Assembly (NCBI RefSeq): GCF_023091745.1
Contig: NC_068910.1
Coordinates: 45,061,272-45,125,271, forward strand
Direction of reading: 5' to 3'
DNA: 64,000 nt
DNA from: Budorcas taxicolor
Taxonomy: Eukaryota > Chordata > Mammalia > Artiodactyla > Bovidae
Shown here: piece by piece, positions 10,655 to 20,624 of the stretch
How positions within the stretch are numbered: the stretch's first letter is position 1
Layout of the letters: each line of letters begins with the position of its first letter
The notes under the pieces: generated by a model
The model's database searches: none
What the model was told of the DNA's origin: nothing
Seen by the model: only the letters and a program-made list of their open reading frames with translations
Program-made: the position numbers and the translations under genes

Positions 10655-12097
10655 ATAACTAAATGTACATAGTACATAATTGGGGTCATATTGTTGTATT
10701 ACTTTGTGTTTTGCTTTTTTCCTTTTGTATTTTTAGCATTTTCCTGGATCATTGAAAATTCTCCCTAAACATCTTCATAAATGGTGGTGAGTTCATCAGG
10801 TGAATTCATTCTTTTATCACTTCGGAGGGGTTCAGCTGTGTGCCAGGTCTTGTGCTTAGGGAGGAGATTCATTGTTGCTCTAGGTTCTCAGACATTATTC
10901 CAGCCCAAAGAAGCAGAAATCTTGACAGTGTCTGGGGTGCTAAATGTAGACAGACTATTGAGTGCAGCATGTAATCAGGTCTGGGCTGCTGTGACCAGGT
11001 CGTCTTTATGGCATCATGGCTCAACTCTCCCACACCTTTTTGTGGAGTCTTGAGGCTGGGAGGTCCCCAGATATGTGCCTCAGGGAATGGGCCTCAGCAT
11101 CTTCCCTGTGTTGGGGGTGTCCCTGTGGAACTCTAGTGAAGGGTGGGGGTGTGCAGTGCTCAAATTCCATTCTCAGATCTGCCCACATCTTAGGTGACTC
11201 TGAGCGGGGGAGGGGGACTGTCTCATAATTAACTACCTGCCGAGGTTTTAGAGGCTGTCTCTAAGTTGTCTTAGACCTCGGGAGCCCTAGGAGAGGTCCT
11301 GTCCCTTTTCCTTCTAACACCAGCCATTAAAATTGCAACTTCTCTCCTAGGAAATCTCTCTCATCTTCCAGCTTGATCAGTGTAGCCCTTCAGTTTTCTC
11401 TCACGGACGTGTTCCTGCTCTACTTTATGACTGAAAGTATTTTTGTCATTTTGATCAGAGCTTCTCCTTGAGTCTGATGTAAGGTGATTCCTAAAGACAG
11501 CCTTGTCCATTTACTTATTATTAATCTTTGAATTTATGATAATTCCATTGACTTTTCTTCTTTACCCAAACTCAAGAAGAGAAGTAAGAGGTTGTTACTC
11601 TTTTTTTTTTGATCCTTGATAAAATATGTGAACACCCCCCGCCCTCTTGGTTGAACTCACAGTGAGTTTCTTTGTGCACGTGTGTTTCGGCCACCATGTG
11701 GTCAGGATTTCGTTCTTATTATAGGCGGGTGATTCCAATAGCTAACATAAAAGCAACCAGGAGCCAGTTCCTTTGTAGATCTCCTTTAGCTCTGTGTGCA
11801 ATTCAATACATGATAAAGGAGAAAGAGTTTGGGATGGCTGTCTACTGACCCTGTGCGGAGGGTATATGGAACCTAGCTGCTCTGTGTTGTGTAGTTATTC
11901 CTGGGTGCTGGCCTGGCCAACTTTCTGGATAAAAGGGGACACTGGCTATGGTAGCAGAATCATTCTGCTCTCTTGTGTCCAGGAAATCTGTGTTGAATCA
12001 TTACCTGTTTTCAGATTGGCCCCAACAGGAACTGTGAGGCCCTCTGCCATGCCCACACTTAAACCCACCAGGTTCCCCCACCTGGTTTTTTGGTTCC

Positions 12098-12298
12098 ACG
12101 TACTACTCAAGTGGTAAAGAATCTGCCTGAGATGCAGGAGACCAGGGTTCAGTCCCTGAATTGGGAAGAGCCTCTGGAGAAGGAAATGGCAATCCACTCC
12201 AGTACTCTTGCCTGAAGAATTCCATGGACAGAGAAGCCTGACAGGCTACAGTTTGTGGGGTTGCAAAGAGTTGGACACAACTGAGTGACTAACACACA
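12098..12298 (+). repeat. Bov-tA SINE
   Basis: Forward copy: 'ctcaagtggtaaagaatctg', 'ccagggttcagtccctgaat', Bov-A core, and 'gagttggacacaactgagtg'. It forms an inverted pair with the copy at 12325-12534. Confidence 0.88.
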
Positions 12299-12324
12299 CA
12301 CTAATCTAGTGTGGATGGTAATGG

Positions 12325-12534
12325 TGAAGTGAAGTCGCTCAGTCGTGTCCGACTCTTTGCGACCCCATGGACTGTAGCCTACCAGGCTCCTCCCCCCATG
12401 GGATTCTCCAGGCAAGAGTACTGGAGTGGGTTGCCATTTCCTTCTCCAGGGGATCTTCCCGACCCAGGGATTGAACCCAGGTCTCCTGCGAGCCAGGCAG
12501 ACGCTTTAACCTCTGAGCCACCAGGGAAGCCCCA
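12325..12534 (-). repeat. Bov-tA SINE
   Basis: Reverse full-length copy ('gaagtcgctcagtcgtgtcc' to 'ccaccagggaagcccc'), only ~26 bp from an opposite-strand copy. Confidence 0.92.
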
Positions 12535-13256
12535 GTGGTGAAACCAGCTCCTATTAAGACCCTCTGGTGAAAGTGGATTGCAGAACTCGGCTTAGTCCTG
12601 GCCGCCGTGAGGTTTCTTATTTTTACCACCTTACACTTGATATCCACTTGTTGGGCCCGCCCATGTGGAGAGATGGGTTTGGGACAGGCCTGGATTGCAC
12701 TGGTCAGTGAACCACAAGAGTGATGTTGCATGCAGAGCCCAGAGAGGGGCAGGACTGCCTGAGGAGAGAGCATCCCCAGGGGTGATACCATGCCATGATG
12801 GAAATTCCCTGAGTAGAGGGCCCGGGAAGGAGGGCACAGGGCTTCAGGAACAGGACCATGGTCATTTAAGAGAGGTTCCTGTCTCTTAGGTCACCCAGCC
12901 TGTAAGTGCCATTCCAGTGGAAGCACCTGAAAACAAGCAGTGTTGAAAGATGCTCCAAGAGCATCTTATGTACTGGAGCCTTGGAGGGGTCAAAGCTTAC
13001 CAAGTTCCACTGAACTGCTCAGAGCAGAGCCTAAGCAGCACTGGCACTTGTGTTAGTCTGTGGGTCTCTTAATGATCAAAAGTGCGTGGCTGGCTACACA
13101 GCTGTGGTAAGGCCACTGCTGTGGTGAGACTATAAACCAACATTATTGGCTAAGTTCATAAAAAGGGGGAAAAAGGTTCTTTGCATACGGCATGGTATCA
13201 TTGAAAGAGTGCTGGATTTCAGTCCTCTTTCTGCTACAATGGTTGTTTAACTTCAG

Positions 13257-15247
13257 TCAGTTCAGTTCAGTCACTCAGTAGTGTCCGACTCTGCGACCCC
13301 ATGCATCGCAGCACGCCAGGCCTCCCTGTCCATCACCAACTCCCGGAGTTTACCCAAACTCATGTCCATCGAATCGGTGATGCCATCCAGCCATCTCATC
13401 CTCAGTCGTCCCCTTCTCCTCCTGCCCCCAATCCCTCCCAGCATCAGAGTCTTTTCCAATGAGTCAACTCTTCGCATGAGGTGGCCAAAGTACTGGAGTT
13501 TCAGCTTTAGCATCATTCCTTCCAAAGAAATCCCAGGGCTCTGCTTCTGTTAGGTCCATACCATTTCTGTCCTTTATCGAGCCCTTCTTTGCATGAAATG
13601 TTCCCTTGGTATCTGTAATTTTCTTGAAGAGATCTCTAGTCTTTCCCATTCTGTTGTTTTCCATTTCTTTGCATTGATCGCTGAGGAAGGTTTTCTTATC
13701 TCTCCTTGCTATTCTTTGGAACTCTGCATTCAGATGCTTATGTCTTTCCTTCTCTCCTTTGCTTTTCGCTTCTCTTCTTTTCACATCTATTTGTAAGGCC
13801 TCCCCAGACAGCCGTTTTGCTTTTTTGCATTTCTTTTCCATGGGGATGGTCTTGATCCCTGTCTCCTGTACAGTGTCACGAACCTCTGTCCATAGTTCAT
13901 CAGGCACTCTGTCTATCAGATCTAGTCCCTTAAATCTATTTCTCACTTCCACTGTATAATCATAAGGAATTTGATTTAGGTCGTACCTGAATGGTCTAGT
14001 GGTTTTCCCTACTTTCTTCAATTTAAGTCTGAATTTGGCATTAAGGAGTTCATGATCTGAGCCACAGTCAGCTCCCGGTCTTGTTTTTGCTGACTGTATA
14101 GAGCTTCTCCATCTTTGGCTGCAAAGAATATAATCAATCTGATTTCGGTGTTAACCATCTGGTGATGTCCATGTGTAGAGTTGTTGGAAGAGGGTGTTTG
14201 CTATGACCAGTGTGTTCTCTTGACAAAACTCTATTAGTCTTTGCCTTGCTTCATTCTGTATTCCAAGGCCAAATTTGCCTGTTACCCCAGGTGTTTCTTG
14301 ACTTCCTATTTTTGCATTCCAGTCCCCTGTAATGAAAAGGACATCTTTTTTGGGTGTTAGTTCTAAAAGGTCTTGGAGGTCTTCACAGAACCGTTCAGCT
14401 TCAGCTTCTTCAGTGTTACTGATTGGGGTGTAGACTTGGATTACTGTGATATTGAATGGTTTGCCTTGGAAATGAACAGAGATCATTCTGTCGTTTTTGA
14501 GATTGCATCCAAGTACTGCATTTCGGACTCTTGTTGACCATGATGGCTACTCCATTTCTTCTAATGGATTCCTGCCCACAGTAGTAGATATAATGGTCAT
14601 CTGAGTTAAATTCACCCATCCCAGTCCATTTTAGTTCGCTGATTCCTAGAATGTCAATGTTCACTCTTGCCATCTCCTGTTTGACCACTTCCAATTTGCC
14701 TTGATGCATGGACCTGACATTCCAGGTTCCTATGCAATATTGCTCTTTACAGCATCGGACCTTGCTTCTATCACCAGTCACATCCACAACTGGGTATTGT
14801 TTTTGCTTTGGCTCCATCCCTTCCTTCTTTCTGGAGTTATTTCTCCACTGATCTCCAATAGCATATTGGGCACCTACCGACCTGGGGAGTTCCTCTTTCA
14901 GTATCTATCATTTTGCCTTTTCACACTGCATGGCTTAGTTTCATTGAGTTAGACAAGGCTGTGGTCCGTGGGATTAGATTGACTAGTTTTCTGTGATTAT
15001 GGTTTGTGTGTCTGCCCTCTTGCCTCTCGCAACACCTACTGTCTTACTTGGGTTTCTCTTACCTTGGATTTGGGGTATCTCTTCACAGCTGCTCCAGCAA
15101 AGCGCAGCCAATGCTCCTTACCTTGGACGAGGGGTATTTCCTCACAGCCTTCCCTCCTGACCTTGAACATGGAGTAGCTCCTCTTGGCCCTCCTGCGCCT
15201 GTGCAGCCACCGCTCCTTGGACGTGGGGTTGCTCCTCTCGGCATGTG
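13257..15247 (-). repeat. BovB LINE, internally deleted, with 9-bp TSD
   Basis: A reverse-oriented RTE-type LINE of 1991 bp flanked by taacttcag at 13248-13256 and 15248-15256, so both original termini seem present. Reading the minus strand, the 5' UTR lies at about 14818-15247. The apurinic-type endonuclease domain follows at about 14150-14817, with GTWNVRSMHQGKLE, DILGISELKWTGMGEF and FITGDWNAKIG. The linker (TTRPFRYDLNQIPYDYTVEV) lies at about 13560-14021. Near 13545 the sequence jumps from 'LTEAE' directly to the far C-terminal region 'PWDFFGRNDAKAETPV', so the whole reverse-transcriptase core is missing. The 3' end is intact. It cannot encode a working element. Confidence 0.92.
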
Positions 15248-15828
15248 TAACTTCAGGTTTTATTAACGTGAAATAGTATGTGGTCTTGGGACTAATTGAT
15301 GCCTAAGGCTCCTTTTGTTCTAAAAGTTCTATCCTAGTCCAGCTTCTGCAGTGGTTTTGCCAGTCTCCTGAATAGGTAACAAGTTCTTTCAGTTTATATG
15401 CTTTTACCCAAAACTAAACAAAAGACCCTTTTGAAGCTGGGCAACTTCTTGTGTTCAAAGTTAATATGTTTTTAATCTTAGGAGTAAAGCAAAATATTGC
15501 ATATGTCATTTTGGAAGTATCTTTTGGTCTTTATTGCAGTGTATATTTTACACCTGTTATTGAAAAGTTGAGTTTTCTATTTTATGAACATAGAAGGTAT
15601 TTGTTTCTAATCATAAGAAACACGTGCTCACTAAAATTCAAATTAGAAAAATGTAAAGAAAATAAAAATGATCATGAATCCTACTACCTGAAAATGGCCA
15701 AGGAAAAATATAGCTGCCTAATCATTGATGGAATTTTTGTTAAATGCACATACCCACATGTGACTAACACAAGTGTGTGTAGTACAAAGTCTGTCATATG
15801 TGATGAGTAGGTATATATACACACTTGT

Positions 15829-15955
15829 GGTTAAGGTTGTGAGCTCTGGCATCAGGCTGTCTGGTTTTGAAGCCCAGTTCCCCTCTTTGCGACTGTGATG
15901 TGGACTGTTTTACTTCTTTCACCTCCGTTTTCTCTTCTGTAAAGTGAAATCATCG
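15829..15955 (+). repeat. MIR-like SINE fragment
   Basis: Shows the MIR pattern 'ggttaaggttgtgagctctgg', '(t)ctggttttgaagcccagtt', then 'ttttctcttctgtaaagtg'. Old and diverged; assigned by recall of the family pattern. Confidence 0.6.
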
Positions 15956-15987
15956 AAGTTCCTTCTTCACGAGGTTGGTGTGGGACT

Positions 15988-16187
15988 CTTGTGTGCTTAG
16001 CCACTCAGTCGTGTCTGACTCTTTGTGACCCCATAGACTATTGCTCACCAGACTCCTCTGTCCATGGGAATTCTTCAGGCAAGAATACCAGAGTGGGTTG
16101 CCATGCCCTCCTTCAGGGGATCTTCCCAACCCAGAGATCATCCCAGGTCTCCCGTGTTACAGGCAGATTCTTTACTGACTGAGCCAA
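15988..16187 (-). repeat. Bov-tA SINE
   Basis: Reverse copy from 'gtgcttagccactcagtcg' to 'tttactgactgagcc'. The last bases of the tRNA-like head are lost. Confidence 0.88.
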
Positions 16188-16202
16188 AAAAATGTATAGC
16201 CC

Positions 16203-16336
16203 TGGGTAATGCCCTGGTGATCCAGTGTTTAGGACTTTGCGCTTCTCCTGTAGGGGCCATGGGTTCATCCCTGGTCAGGAAGCTTAGGTTCCTGCATGCA
16301 GAGCAGCACAGGCAGAAAAGAAAAAGAAAAACATAG
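16203..16336 (+). repeat. CHR-type tRNA-derived SINE
   Basis: tRNA-like head 'ccctggtgatccagtgttta', 'gggccatgggttcatccctg', then an A-rich tail. Resembles the cetartiodactyl CHR SINE family and is diverged. Confidence 0.7.
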
Positions 16337-16617
16337 CCCAGTGCTTTGAATGCAGTAGCTAGTGTTGTCATTTTACAATTACTATGGATAATATATATTC
16401 ATAAATGGGGTCACATTCTGCATTTTTACCTTATAGTGTTATGAAACAGTCTCATGTTAATGGAGTTGGATCTGTATCCTGGTATTAATGATTCTGTTGT
16501 ATAGTTAGACTTTATTTAGCCGCTCTCCTGTTTGACATTATAGGAAAGATAGACAAAAGAATTGTAATGAACTTCTGTGTACATTTTTTATTTTTGGTAT
16601 AAATTCCTGAATATTCA

Positions 16618-16866
16618 TTACAAGGACTGATGCTGAAGCTCTAGTACTTTGGCCACCTGATGTGAAGGAGCCAACTCTTTGGAAAAGACCCTGATGCTGG
16701 GAAAGATTGAAGGCAAGAGGGGAAGGGGGCCACAGGAGAAGAGAGGATTGGATGGCATTATTGACTCAATGGGCATGAAACTGAGCAAACTCCTGGAGAT
16801 AGTGAAGGACAGGGAAGCCTGGAGTGATCTGAGTCGGACATGACTGAAAAACTGGACAACAACATA
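16618..16866 (+). repeat. BovB 3'-end fragment (old copy)
   Basis: Forward-oriented diverged copy of the last ~250 bp of BovB: 'ctgatgctgaagctctagta', 'tttggccacctgatgtgaag', 'ggaaaagaccctgatgctgg', and an end near 'gactgaaaaactggac'. Confidence 0.85.
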
Positions 16867-17403
16867 AATTCCTAGAACTGGCAATGTTTTCTTGAATGGT
16901 GTATTTAATACCGTGTTTCAGATTGCTACTGTTCTTTATGGGAAGGTGGAATCAAGTTACAACATCTGACAGCAGTATGTGAAAATGCCAACTTTTCTGC
17001 TCTTGTGCCAGACCATCTGGGTTCTGTCCACCTTTCAACAAATCTGGAAAGGGAAAACATCTCATTGTTACTTTGCATTCTTTTCTTAGTAACTTTGAAC
17101 ATCTTTTCAAGTGTGTTGTCCTCTTTATTTCTTCTTTGTGACTTGTCAATTCAGTTTTTCTTCTATTTTCCTATTGTTGATTTGTAAGAATTCTTTGTAT
17201 ATCAGAGATTGTGACATTTTTGTCTGTAACATATGGGACATCTTTTTAAGGTTAAGGTCATGTTTCAAAACTGAAAGGAGCAAGTATTTACTGTGAATTT
17301 CTAGATAGAGCCCATATGCTTGTTGAGAACTGAAACCTGCCTCTAGTTTTTCAGAAAGATTGTTTTATGACTTGTTGATTGTGAATAATTCTCACTCACT
17401 TTG

Positions 17404-17518
17404 GTGGTGGTTTAGTCACTGTGTCTAACTCTTGCGAGCCCATGGGCTGTAGCCTACCAGGCCACTCTGTCCATGGGATTCTACAGGCAAGAATACTGGA
17501 GTGGGTTGCCATTTCTTT
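17404..17518 (-). repeat. Bov-A SINE fragment
   Basis: Only the Bov-A half is present ('tttagtcactgtgtctaact' to 'gagtgggttgccatttc'). The tRNA-like half is absent, and the next BovB begins almost immediately. Confidence 0.8.
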
Positions 17519-17526
17519 CACTTAAA

Positions 17527-18297
17527 TTCAGTTCAGTTCAGTACAGTCACTCAGTCGTGTCCGACTCTTTGCGACCCCATGAATCACAGCACACCAGGCC
17601 TCCCTGTCCATCACCAGCTCCCAGAGTTTACCCAAACTCATGTCCATCAAATCGGTGATGCCATCCAGCCATCTCATCCTCGGTCGTCCCCTTCTCCTCC
17701 TGCCCCGAATCCTTCCCAGCATCAGAGTCTTTTCCAGTGAGTCAACTCTTCGCATGAGGTGGCCAAAGTACTGGAGTTTCAGCTTTAGCATCATTCCTTC
17801 CAAAGAACACCCAGGACTGATCTCCTTTAGAATGGACTGGTTGGATCTCCTTGCAGTCCAAGGGACTCTCAAGAGTCTTCTCCAACACCACAGTTCAAAA
17901 GCATCAATTCTTCGGCACTCAGCTTTCTTCACAGTCCAACTCTCACATCCATACATGACCACTGGAAAAACCATAGCCTTGACTAGATGGGCCTTTGTTG
18001 GCAAAGTAATGTCTCTGCTTTTGAATATGCTATCTAGGTTGGTCATAACTTTTCTTCCAAGGAGTAAGCGTCTTTTAATTTCATGGCTGCAGTCACCATC
18101 TGCAGTGATTTTGGAGCTCACAAAATTAAAGTCTGACACTGTTTCCACTGTTTCACCATCTATTTGCCATGAAGTGATGGGACCAGATGCCATGATCTTC
18201 GTTTTCTGAATGTTGAGCTTTAAGACAACTTTTTCACTCTCCTCTTTCACTTTCATCAAGAGGCTTTTTAGTTCCTCTTCACTTTCTGCCATACATT
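17527..18297 (-). repeat. BovB LINE, 3' portion with long open frame
   Basis: Reverse-oriented 5'-truncated BovB. A 254-codon open frame (18292 down to 17528) starts at MAESEEELKSLLMKV just after the RT active site. It runs unbroken through the C-terminal region (GETVETVSDFNFVSSKIT, CESWTVKKAECRRIDAFEL, MRRVDSLEKTLML) to the 3' end. The lack of stops implies a relatively young copy, but it lacks the endonuclease and the RT catalytic core, so it is not a gene. Confidence 0.93.
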
Positions 18298-18568
18298 AGG
18301 CAGTGCATAAAGGTGAAAAAGCTTTGACCTTTGATGCCTGTGCACATATGCCCTTTTGAACCCTTTCTTTATTGTCCTTAATCTCACCATTCCTTCCGTC
18401 TTTGCTGTTTGCTCATATACAGCCATTCTTCCCATGTCCCTGGTTAGAAACCTTGGAGTCATCTGTGTATCTTTTCCAAGTTGAAGGCTTTCTAGTTCTC
18501 AGGCTCCCTTCCCAGAAAGTCCTTTTCCCTCCTCAGTTTGCCCCTGCCCTTCTGGTTATTGCTATTAT

Positions 18569-18647
18569 ATTGGGTTGGCCAATAAGTTCTTTCACGTTTT
18601 CCATAAGGTGCAATAGAAAAACCCGAATGAACTTTTTCGTCAACCCA
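18569..18647. mobile_element. Mariner-type miniature inverted-repeat element
   Basis: A ~78-bp near-palindrome: left end 'ttgggttggccaataagttc', right end 'gaactttttcgtcaaccca', with short imperfect internal repeats. The ends match the ruminant mariner-derived MITE pattern as I recall it. A TA precedes the left end, as expected for Tc1/mariner target choice. The right TA is not preserved. Confidence 0.75.
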
Positions 18648-20059
18648 GCACCGAGTCTGTGTGTTAGAATGATTTGATGTACCCTCGCTTCTCAAAAGTA
18701 AGATATTGATCTTATTTACTTCTGTACCTTTAGACTCCATCATGACCTGGCCCATAGTAACCCCATGATTAATGTTTGTTGTATTTGATTTTTCCATGTA
18801 AAAGATGATGATGGTAAGCCTCTATAGTCTATTGGTAAATTAACCTTTTCCCAAACTTTTTGTTACTAGGAATTTCAGAGATTCAAAGGAATTGAAAGAA
18901 TACCAAGACAAAGCCCCCTAAATGTACCTGTTGGGATTTATATCACCCTGGCACATAGTCAGTCGTCTGCTCATAAACCTCCTGTCTTACTGACTATTGA
19001 GTCAGATGTAAATGGCAGCAGACTTTCCCATATGGTTGCAGCTTACAAACATGTTATCAGCCTGCTCTGGTCAGGACTTCACCCTCACTTCATTGACTTT
19101 ACACGTGTTGCTCCTTGCATAGAACATGCTTCCCTCTTTGCTGGACCATTAACTTTTGTGTATGAGGTATTCTGAGTTCCCATAGCTCTAATTGCTAACT
19201 CTTTTGTCATTCTATATAATTCCTGACCACATTATCAGCTATTTGAAGGTGAGAACTCAGTCCTATTTTGACCTGGCAGCCTAGCCTGCTGACTCTCATT
19301 TGGCTGATACCTGGAAACAGCATTCCTGGTGTATCTGTAGTATAATTTGCATCCAACATTAATTTATAATACCTGTGTTGCCCCAAACAAAACTTATGCT
19401 CTGTTAGTGAAAAACAAAAGCTTATGAGTCCAGGCCAGTCTTGGTCTGTTTGATCAGCTTGCTGCAAGACCGTGAGTTCCCCCAAAGAAAGGAAAGATGC
19501 CCTGTATTGTTGGTCACTCCTTCTGTGATTGTACCCAATAATCTATTTGCACTTGTGCTTTGGAGTCATTAAAGCTTCCATTAAGTACAAAGTTAGAATA
19601 AAGGAGTCCAAAGTCTGAAAATTTCCCCTGATGAGAATCACTGAGTTAGAGAGATTGACATGAGAAACACTTTAGGGGAGGTCATTAGGCCTTAGTGACT
19701 GATACCATCAGTGGGTCTCCAGATTGACTGTGACAGTTTTCAGGCTTGGTAACAGAGATAAAGATGATCCCTCTGAGAAAGTTAGGGACACTGGGAGGGG
19801 CAGCTGATGCTGGGGACATAGACTGCATACCGCAACATGAAGCTGGACTGTGTCAGCCCCCTGCTCATGATGAATTGATGACTTCTGTTGTATGTTGACA
19901 AGGCGCAGTTGCTTTGTAATAGTCAGGAGCCCTCATTGGGTTCCAGTCCACTCCCATCCTCCCTCCCCTAAAACATAGTTCATGCTCCAGCCGTAACTAA
20001 TCACTTCTATTTCTCTGAGTCTCTTGGCTATTTGTCATCATCATTTTGCAGGGGGCACT

Positions 20060-20330
20060 CTATTTCCTCTACCTGGATTGCCATCCATTGTCCATCTGGC
20101 AAACTCTCGTTCATCCTTCTAAGTCCTGTTCAGGTCAGTCACACCCTCTGTAAATCCTTTCTTAGTCCTCTTGTGAGAGTACCTTTCACACTGTTATCTC
20201 ATCACTTACCTGAATGTCCCCTCCACCATATTCTGATCTGCTTACAAACAAGGGTGTTGTTCCCTTGTTTTTGTGCAGTGCCTGGCCCCCACAAATGCTG
20301 TGAACCGTTGGGTGAGCCTGGCATGTAACC
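20060..20330 (+). repeat. L2-like LINE fragment
   Basis: Contains 'cctggattgccatccattg', 'tggcaaactctcgttcatcc' and 'cttctaagtcctgttcagg', close to the 3' part of L2 in pattern. Ancient and diverged; assigned from memory only. Confidence 0.5.
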
Positions 20331-20471
20331 CATCTGGATCATGGGAAAATTCCTTTTGTCTAAGAAGCCAGACTTGTGGTGAATTGTGGTTAATTTTCAT
20401 TAAGAGAAAATACAGATATAGTCTATGTTTGTTTTTTTCCGTGAGAACCCATGTTTACTTCTTATTTTCAG

Positions 20472-20624
20472 CAAGTTTGTCAAAGATGAAAGTGACCTTA
20501 TCCGCTCTGGATACTCATGAGAGTTCTTTCCTGCCTTTGGTCGTCATAGAACTTGCTCAGGATGTCAAGGAGGAAACCAAAGAATGGCTGAAAGCCAGGA
20601 TCATCACTAAAAAGAAGGATGGAG
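20472..20624 (+). CDS. ANO10: ANO10 exon 2 (start codon; residues 1-46 plus 1 nt)
   Basis: Acceptor 'cttattttcag' ends at 20471 and donor ggag|gtgagt lies at 20624/20625. Translation starts at 20486 in a good context (A at -3), after 14 nt of 5' UTR in this exon. It reads MKVTLSALDTHESSF and then the conserved LVVIELAQDVKEETKEWL. This is the start of the cytosolic N-terminal domain, which in TMEM16 proteins packs a ferredoxin-like fold beneath the membrane. The exon ends in phase 1 (GGA G|). Frame, motif order and length match the family start, and no in-frame upstream ATG exists in the inferred exon 1. Confidence 0.97.

Larger units (their letters stand above)
9134..20471 (+). other. ANO10: ANO10 intron 1
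   Basis: An 11.3-kb intron between the non-coding first exon and the start-codon exon. Its first ~1.2 kb (9134-10326) is GC-rich island edge passing into unique sequence with no recognised element. The rest holds Bov-tA, BovB, MIR-like, CHR-type, mariner and L2-like repeats listed separately. Stretches 10667-12097, 12535-13247, 15257-15828, 16867-17403 and 18648-20059 show no gene or RNA that I can support. Confidence 0.8.

Noticed and set aside
13464..14021. A 185-codon minus-strand frame resembling a protein gene
   Set aside because: It is BovB coding sequence (endonuclease-RT linker) joined across the internal deletion to C-terminal sequence.
15451..15810. A 119-codon + strand frame in intron 1
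   Set aside because: AT-rich, no recognisable domain, no splice or promoter context. Likely chance.
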